A stretch of 64,000 nucleotides of DNA from Diphasiastrum complanatum. Taxonomy: Eukaryota; Streptophyta; Lycopodiopsida; Lycopodiales; Lycopodiaceae. The translations under genes were made by a program, and so were the position numbers. This document shows, in pieces, positions 56,466 through 64,000 of the stretch. Each line of letters starts with the position of its first letter. The first letter of the stretch is position 1. The notes below the pieces were generated by a model that was given only the letters and a program-made list of their open reading frames with translations, was not told the DNA's origin and did not search any database. The DNA lies in assembly GCA_029204225.1 (NCBI GenBank), contig CM055099.1:50823798-50887797 (forward strand). The letters are read 5' to 3'.

Positions 56466-57742
56466 TGTAGCGTAGGCATCCCAAAGGGAGCCGAGAACCA
56501 CGACTTAGCTTCCCAGCCTTCAACTCTTGCCATCCAAACCCACTTGACATACAAGCAGCCAACTCGCCAACAACGATCAAACTTAACCAACTTGAAGTTT
56601 CGAAAACCAACATTGAGATCCAACCTGGCGCCATGCCAGATCGGGGGTCCCGATGTGGGTGACTTCCCTCCAAGCAAGTCGCCCGACATAAATCAAACTT
56701 AACCAACTCGAAGCTTTGTCACAAATGAGTAACATCCATTCCAAGCAAGCGGTCTGACTTACATCCGACTTAACCAACTGAAAACTTCGTCACGAGCGCT
56801 AGAAGCCAACCTGGCGCCACGCCAGACTGGACAACCATAAACAAGTAACTTCCACCCAAGCAAGCCATCCAACTCAGCCGACAGGTTAGAGCTTGTCTCC
56901 CAAGAGCTTAACCCATTCATGTTCATGCAAGAAATACTCAGAACCACAAGCCGCGACAGATATGGAGACAACCAGTTCCTGGACCAAATGGTCCCGACAG
57001 CATACCGCTGGCGCCAGTTGCTAATGAAAGACTGATGAGAGACGAAGGAGAGGGAAGCAGTGATCAAGAGAAGGCTCTCTTCACCAAAGAAAAGAAGAAG
57101 AACAAAACCAAGCCAAGATTTGAGAAGACGAAGTCCTCGAATCAACAATCTTCTTCATGCGATCACTGCCACAAACCAGGCCATACGGCCAACAAATGCT
57201 GGTTCAATCCAGCAATACCTTTCATTCACTGCAAGAAGAAAGGGCATTCTACATATGACTGCAGATTCAATCAGTTTGAGAAAAATCCCACTTTATTGAT
57301 ACTTTGGAGAAGTTACATTTCAAGTGTGTGACCGACCCTAGTCTCTGGGGCGCTAGCATGCCAAGGCAAGAGCCATGACAACATTCCAGCAAGGGAGGCT
57401 GAGACTTGGTTGGAGCTCGTCCTGAGTCGCAACCTGCACTCCCCTATAGTATTGGTGGGATTCAGCACACCCCCCCTCATACCAAGCACTCTACCCAGGC
57501 TGGTAAAACACGTTTTTCTCTCTCTAGGTGATTGCACATCGATATGAGCTCTCAGGACTTCGCTAGAACCGATCAAAAATTTTCAGCCATAGGAACTTGG
57601 CGTCGGCTGGATTCTGGTCACAGTGGCGCCGGGAGCGGTGCCGACACCACCGCCGGGAGTAGTAGGGGCGTTGTTGGCGCCGGGCAGAATGCTGGTGCCA
57701 GTGGCGCCGGAAGTAAAGCTTTGTAAAGGTAGCTTTACAACA
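56466..57742 (-). repeat. LTR b, shared, carrying a captured gag piece
   Basis: 1277 bp, TGTTGTAAAG at 57742 to CGCTACA at 56466. It serves as 5' LTR of body 1 and as 3' LTR of body 2. At 57017-57272 its normal sequence is replaced by copia gag. Confidence 0.8.
57017..57272 (+). pseudogene. captured copia gag fragment with two zinc knuckles
   Basis: About 85 codons on the plus strand, antisense to the LTR. A charged stretch (EGSSDQEKALFTKEKKK) is followed by CDHCHKPGHTANKC (CX2CX4HX4C) and a second knuckle, FIHCKKKGHSTYDC. At both edges the sequence returns abruptly to LTR sequence (CTGGCGCCA on the left, TTTGAG..AAATCCCAC on the right). LTR c and LTR e have unrelated sequence in that interval. 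Confidence 0.8.
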
Positions 57743-58830
57743 TCCACCCCACCTTTATAAAATCTGATGTCCTCATCAGATATCAGATTAAAGTAAAGGT
57801 GTCTCCCAATTAAAATAAATATACATTTAAGCTACTTGGCACAGTACTCAATTTACTGGCCACTTTTTATTAACATTGAAGCTGGCACACCACAAGTCGG
57901 AGGCTCAGCTCTTTGTACTGAAAAATTACATAACTTGAAAATATCTCGCGTACATTGTTGTGGCAAATGAAACTAACCCAAGAAACAGACTAGCCATCCA
58001 TCCTTTGCAAACATTGAGTCATTTCGTTGTTGTTCACGTGCGAGTACTTGAACTACAAATCCACCCCACAGACTCTGTAGTCCTCTTTGTTTGATGGTAT
58101 CAGCCTTCAAAAGAAAGGTTCCTTCTCGAGCCATCAGCTCCTTGTATCACAAGCAATCATGCAAACCAGACAAAGCACGAGTACTAAGACTCACAATGAA
58201 TACATACAAGTAAGACACTCAGGCAGGTTTACCAACAAGTAACAAAGACAAGGTCCCCCTTTGAGATGGTCCTGCCAACGGACCTTTGCCTGGCCGCGCC
58301 CATACAAATCGATCACAGAATCAACCCACATACGACACCCCTACAACTATCCGTGCTTTCACCATTAAACAGCACATTGCCTCAGTCAAGCCCCACCACT
58401 TTTTGGTCGATAGCCCTTATAGCTAAACGATCGGCAGCTATTCCGCATCGGCAGCTAACCACCCGTGCTTTACACCCGAATTCGAGCAGCATCTCTGTAT
58501 CAATGGTTAACTCGTACAATTCGAATATGTCATCCCGCATACGACAAGACACAGACCGTGCTTACACCAACCTAATGGCAGCACACTGCCTCATCTATCC
58601 TACGTGCAGATAACGCCAGGCCCGAACCGCGAGAAGTGACCGTGCTTACACCTCAAGGGCAGCACCTTGACTCATCAAGTCTCCCGTTCTACCGACCACC
58701 CCAACCATGGACACACCCATGCTTACACTATGGGCAGCACCTTGCACAACAATTGTGTTGATGAACCCCAAATAGTGGCTATTTCCGTGAGATCCGCATA
58801 GCTGACCGGCCAATCGGCTCTGATACCACA
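57743..58830 (-). mobile_element. internal region 2, deletion derivative
   Basis: 1088 bp, same polypurine tract and primer site as bodies 1 and 3, but with about 1.24 kb missing at about 57945. Confidence 0.75.
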
Positions 58831-59977
58831 TGTAGCGCAGGCATCCCAAAGGGAGCCGAGAACCACACTTAGCTTCCCAGCCTTCAACTCTTGCCATCCA
58901 AACCCACTTGACATACAAGTAGCCAACTCACCAACAACGATCACACTTAACCAACTTGAAGTTCCGAAAACCAACATTGAGATCCAACCTGGCGCCATGC
59001 TAGATCGAGGGTCCCGATATGGGTGACTTCCCTCCAAGCAAGCCGCCCGACATACAACAAACTTAACCAACTCGAAGCTTCGTTACAAACGAGTAACATC
59101 CATTCCAAGCAAGTGGTCTAACTTACATCAAACTTAAACAACTGAAAGCTTCGTCACGAGCGCTGGAAGCCAACCTGGCGCCACGCCAGACTGGACAACC
59201 ATAAACAGGTAACTTCCACCCAAGCAAGCCATCCAACTCAGCCGACAAGTTAGAGCCCATTCCCCAAGAGCTTAACCCATTCACGTTCATGCAAGGAACA
59301 CTCAGAACCACAAACTGTGACAGATATGGAGACAACCAGTTCCTGGACCAAATTGTCCCGACAGCATACCGCTGGCGCCACGGACCGAATGATCCCGACG
59401 GCATACCGCTAGCGTCCCGGGATACGACCCTCAGCTATGTGCCAACTTAAAAATTTTGAAGCGGCCTTACAGCTGGCGCTGTTACCAAACACTGAAACCC
59501 AGAAGGTAATCAGAGTCAATTTGAGGAAAATCCCACTTTATCGATAAATCTGAGAAGGTTAGATTTCAAGTGTGTGACCGACCCTAGTCTCTGGGGCGCT
59601 AGCATGCCAAGGCGAGAGCCATGACAACATTCCAGCAAGGGAGGCTGAGACTTGGTTGGAGCTCACCCTGAGTCGCAACCCGCACTCCCTTATAGTATTG
59701 GTGGGATTCGGCACCCCCCCCCCCTCATACCAAGCACTCTACCCAAGCTGGTAAAACACATTTTTTTCTCTCTGTAGGATTTTCTCTCTCTAGATTTTAT
59801 TGATCCCCAGGCTTCCTTTAATCACGCCTAGATCGTGTGAGGTGATTGCACATCGATCTGAGCTCTCTGGACTTCGCTAGAACCGATCAAAGATTTTCAG
59901 CCATAGGAACTTGGCGCTGGCTGGATTCTAGTGCCAGTGGCGCCGGAAGTAAAGCTTGTAAAGATATCTTTACAACA
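58831..59977 (-). repeat. LTR c, shared
   Basis: 1147 bp, with the same termini as LTR b. It lacks the gag insert and has a shorter GGCGCC-type segment. Confidence 0.8.
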
Positions 59978-62303
59978 TCCACCCCACCTTTATAAAATCT
60001 GATGTCCTCATCAGATGTTAGATTAAAATAAAGGTGTCTCCCAATTAAAATAACTATACATTTAAGCTACTTGGCACAGTACTCAATTTAGTGGCCAATT
60101 TTTATTAACATTGAAGCTGGCACACCACAAGTCGGAGGCTCAGCTCTTTGTACTGAAAGATTACATAACTTAAAATATCTCTTTGTCTGGGAAAGGCGTA
60201 GATTTTATATCCCTTTCGTAAAACCCAAGAACCTTATTAACTGGTGACGGAGGCCTTTCTTTGAAATGTTCGCCCCTGTCACTTCTGACTTTCGACTTTG
60301 GAACTCCTTTGAGCTCCTGATTTGTTCTTGATGCACTTTTTGTTGAGCTCCCTGAGCTCTAGATTTGATCAGTTCTGCACAGGTATCAAGGCTCCCTGAG
60401 CCAAAGGATTTATCGTTTGATTGCCCACTTTATGGTCCACTCCCTGCCATGTTGCTTTTTTCTCCTTGTCCCAGCCTGATCTTGATACATTTCTTTCTTG
60501 GCTCTTTAAGGTAGGCAAAGAGTGAGTACTCCGCAATGCACCTCTCACTTAGCTTGAAGTAGCTCTTTGAATCAGCCCAAATGTAACCATTGACCTCGTG
60601 GAAAGCCAAAGGGTCGCACCAGTTTGATCGTCATATGAACTATCTCTTCGCATCTGTTTGAAGCACCATGTCTGTCGCGCAAAACTTGACTTTCTCAATT
60701 TCATCACTGGTCAGTTGCCTCACAGTTAAAACAAGAAGTGTACATCGAGCTTGGCTTCAAGTAGCTCTCTTTGAATCAGACACATGCACCTAGAGTTTGC
60801 ACTAGTCCGATCTCAACACGAACTGTCCCTTAGCGTCCGTTGGAAATACCAAGTCTCTCATGCAAGACTCAACTTTCACAGTTCCTTCATTGATCAGCTG
60901 CCTTAACGTAACACAAGCCAGCGTACTCATATGTTTCCTCATCATTACTGGTCCAGAGAAAGCGTATAACTAGCTTGTCTTTCCACAACAAAAACTTGTC
61001 AACTTATTAGGTCCAAAGTTCACCAGTCTCCTCGTGTGAGTATGGCTAGGTCACCTTGAATTTGCCCCCGTTTTGATCAACTTTCATTCAAAATTTGCCC
61101 CAAGAGAGAGGTGTGTGTGATAGTTCTCCCTCCACTTATAAAATCAGCTGATCGGAATTAGAGTAGAGTTCTTTGGACAAAAAGCCTTTCCAACACTTTG
61201 CTTCCCATCTGCTAGGATTATGGCTCGATCCAAGTTGTTGCCAATCTCTGAAGAGGATCCTAGTCTTTTCCCCTTTGAGGAAAAACCCAACCGATACTGG
61301 ATATCACCCATGCTTAGTGAGTTTCAGTTCCGAAGGTCGTCCCAAATGAAGACCAACTGCTCCATAGAAGATCTCCCCTGAAATTGCCTTTTCCAACTTT
61401 TGACTTCCTGCTTGCGTCTGGTGGGCATTGTCAGAAATGAAACTAACCCAAGAAACAAGCTAGCCATCCATCCTTTGCAAACACTGAGTCGTTTCGTTGC
61501 CGTTCACGTGCGAGTACTTGAACTGCAAATCCGCCCCACAGTTTCTGTAGTCCTCTTTGTTTGATGGTATCAGCCTTCAATAGAAAGGTTCCTTCTCGAG
61601 CCATCAGCTCCTTGTATCATAAGCAATCATGCAAACCAGACAAAGCACAAGTACTAAGACTCACCACGAATACATGCAAGCAAGACACTCAGGCAGGTTT
61701 ACTAACAAGTAACAAAGACAATGTCCTCCTTTGAGATGGTCCTGCCAACGGACCTTTGCCTGGCCGCGCCCATACAAATCGATCACAAAATCAGCCCACA
61801 TAGGACACCCCTCCAACTATCCGTGCTTTCACCATTAAGCAGCACATTGCCTCAGTCACGCCTCACACTTTTTGGTCGATAGCCCTTATAGCTAAACGAT
61901 CGGCAGCTATCCCGCACCGGTAGCTAACCACCCGTGCTTTACACTCGAATTCGAGTATCATCTCTGTATCAATGGTTAACCCGTACAATTCGAATATGTC
62001 GCCCCGCACCCCACAAGGCACAGACCGTGCCTACACCAACCTAATGGCAGCACACTGCCTTATCTGTCCTACGTGCAGATAACGCCAGGCCCGAACCGCG
62101 AGAACTGACCGTGCTTACACCTCAAGGGTAGCACCTTGACTCATCAAGTCTCCCGTTCTGCCGACCACCCCGACCGTGAACACACCCATCCATGCTTACA
62201 CTATGGGCAGCACCTTGCACAACAATTGTGTTGATGAACCTCAAATAGTGGCCATTTTCGTCAGATCCGCATAGCTACCCGGCCAGTCGGCTCTAATACC
62301 ACA
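59978..62303 (-). mobile_element. internal region 3
   Basis: 2326 bp, almost the same length as body 1 and closely similar throughout, including the tandem TGCTTACAC units near 61900-62230. The primer site at 62301-62289 has one change (TGGTATTAGAGCC). Confidence 0.75.
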
Positions 62304-62465
62304 TGTAGCGCAGGCATCCCAAAGGGAGCCGGGAACCATGCTTAGCTTCCCAGCCTTCAATTCTTGCCATCCAAACCCACTTGACATACAAGCAGCCAAC
62401 TCGCCAACAACGATCAGACTTAACCAACTTGAAGTTCCGAAACCAACATTGAGATCCAACCTGGC
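62304..62465 (-). repeat. LTR d, interrupted
   Basis: The inner end of a further LTR of the array (TGTAGCGCAGGCATCCC). It breaks off after GATCCAACCTGGC, where an opposite-orientation copy begins at 62466. Confidence 0.75.
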
Positions 62466-63699
62466 TGTTGTAAAGCTACCTTTACAAGCTTTACTTTCGG
62501 CGCCATTGGCGCCAACTATGTCCCCGGCGCCAGCAGCGCCCCTGCTGCTCCGGCGCCGGCGCCGCTCCCGAAGCCACTGTGACCAGAATCCAGCCGGTGC
62601 CAAGTTCCTATGGCTGAAAATCTTTGATCGGTTCTAGCAAAGTCCAGAGAGCTCAGATCGATGTGCAATCACCTCACACGATCTAGGCATGATTAAAGGA
62701 AGCCTGGGGATCAATAAAATCTAGAGAGAGAAAATGACTTTCTAGAAAGAGAAAATCCTAGAGAGAGAGAAACGTGCTTTACCAGCTTGGGTAGAGTGCT
62801 TGGTATGAGGGGGGGTGCCGAATCACACCAATACTATAGGGGAGTGCGGGTTGTGACTCGAGGGCGAGCTCCAACCAAGTCTCAGCCTCCCTTGCTGGAA
62901 TGTTGTCATGGCTCTCGCCTTGGCATGCTAGCGCCCCAGAGACTAGGGTCGGTCACACACTTGAAATGTAACTTCTTAGATTTATCAATAAAGTGGGATT
63001 TTTCTCAAACTGACTCTGATTACCTTCTGGGTTTCAGTGTTCGGTAAAAGCGCCAGTTGTAAGGCCACTTCCAAATTTTTAACTTGGCACATAGCTGAGG
63101 GTCGTATCCCGGGACGCCAGCTGTATGCCGTCGGACCATTCGGTCCGTGGCGCCAGCGGCATGCTGTCGGGACCATTTGGTCCAGGAACTGGTTGTTTCC
63201 ATATCTATCGCGGCTTCTGGTTCTGAGTGTTCCTTGCATGAACGTGAATGGGTTAAGCTCTTGGGGGAATGGGCTCTAACCTGTCGGCTGAGTTGGATGG
63301 CTTGCTTGGGTGGACGTTACCTGTTTATGGCTGTCCAGTCTGGCGTGGCGCCAGGTTGGCTTCCAGTGCTCGTGACGAAGCTTTCAGTTGGTTAAGTCTG
63401 ATGTAAGTCAGACCGCTTGCTTGGAATGGATGTTACTCGTTTGTAACGAAGCTTCGAGTTGGTTAAGTTTGATGTATGTCGGGCGGCTTGCTTGGAGGGA
63501 AGTCACCCACATCGGGACCCCCGATCTGGCATGGCGCCAGGTTGGATCTCAATGTTGGTTTTTGGAACTTCAAGTTGGTTAAGTCTGATCGTTGTTGGCG
63601 AGTTGGCTGCTTGTATGTCAAGTGGGTTTGGATGGCAAGAGTTGAAGGCTGGGAAGCTAAGTCGTGGTTCCCGGCTCCCTTTGGGATGCCTGCGCTACA
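62466..63699 (+). repeat. LTR e of an opposite-orientation copy
   Basis: 1234 bp, TGTTGTAAAG to GCGCTACA. It includes a GGCGCC-rich variable block (62497-62575), the CTCTCTAG-rich tract, ACTATAGGGGAGTGCGG (62834), and an AATAAA signal near 62988. The 5 bp to the left are CTGGC. Confidence 0.85.
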
Positions 63700-64000
63700 T
63701 GTGGTATCAGAGCCGACTGGCCGGTCAGCTATGCGGATCTCACGGAAATGGCCACGGTTTGGGGTTCATCAAGACAACTGTTGTGCAAGGTGTTTCCCAC
63801 AGTGTAAGCACGGATGCGTCCACGGTCGGAGTGGTAGGCAGAACGGGGGACTTGATGAGTCAAAGTGCTGCCCTTGAGGTGTAAGCACGGTCAGTTCTCG
63901 CGGTTCGGGCCTGGCGCTGTTTGCACGTAGGACAGATGAGACAGTGTGCTGCCATTAGGTTTTTGTAAGCACGGTCTGTGCCTTGTGGGGTGCGGGGCGA
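63700..64000 (+). mobile_element. primer site and start of internal region, plus strand
   Basis: Primer site TGGTATCAGAGCC at 63702-63714, followed by tandem units with GTAAGCACGG at 63804, 63881 and 63965. The window ends inside the element. Confidence 0.85.

Noticed and set aside
56281-56706. Two overlapping 130-140 codon frames repeated at 63459-63884
   Set aside because: They occur in every LTR copy because the copies are similar DNA. The frames are broken in other copies and show no domain, so they are probably non-coding LTR.

Overview
This window is nuclear DNA of a land plant with a large, repeat-rich genome. The evidence is one spliced plant-type gene (DNA-3-methyladenine glycosylase I, five coding exons with GT-AG introns), plant Ty1/copia and Ty3/gypsy retrotransposons, TATA plus CT-rich promoter architecture, and long CT/GA/AT microsatellites. 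The species cannot be fixed from the sequence; a fern or gymnosperm would fit, but that is a guess. There are no bacterial operons, CRISPR arrays or rRNA genes.

Layout. 1-2259: AT-rich, no gene. 2260-3165: 5' LTR, primer site and gag fragment of a copia element (C1, + strand). 4489-14060: decayed Ty3/gypsy element on the minus strand (G1) with gag, protease, RT and integrase, then an extra ORF (aORF) downstream of integrase. 14061-15660: CT arrays, a 22-bp minisatellite and an AT array. 17158-21606: the only host gene, with TATA box, CT-rich start region, a 48-bp tandem repeat in the leader and five coding exons. 21607-25110: no gene. 25111-34727: remnant gypsy element G3 (minus), split by a very young, complete LTR element at 25835-31406. 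That element has 647-bp LTRs, a 5-bp target duplication, a primer site, a polypurine tract and a single intact 1030-codon ORF. The ORF starts with a copia Gag and CCHC knuckle and carries no protease, integrase or RT (TR-GAG type).

34728-53847 is a mosaic: an inverted gypsy integrase piece, a copia element (C2) split by a second gypsy fragment with its own aORF (G2), two related LTR-like blocks (A and B), and a gag-less copia element (C3) with intact 5-bp target duplications. After these come a plus-strand gypsy IN/gag remnant and a third gypsy LTR plus aORF (G4). 53848-64000 is an array of one non-coding LTR element family in the order LTR-body-LTR-body-LTR-body-LTR on the minus strand. Another copy is inserted head-on in the plus orientation at 62466. 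One LTR of the array contains a captured piece of copia gag.

How it works together: the glycosylase gene is a self-contained base-excision-repair gene. Nearly everything else is nested mobile DNA. The non-autonomous elements (the Gag-only element and the non-coding LTR family) must borrow pol functions from relatives elsewhere. The two most promising unfamiliar items are the 1030-codon Gag-fusion ORF, whose last ~760 residues I do not recognise, and the aORF family. The aORF recurs in G1, G2, G3 and G4 in the same post-integrase position, with a shared N-terminal domain, Ser/Thr/Pro linker, coiled coil and C-terminal domain.
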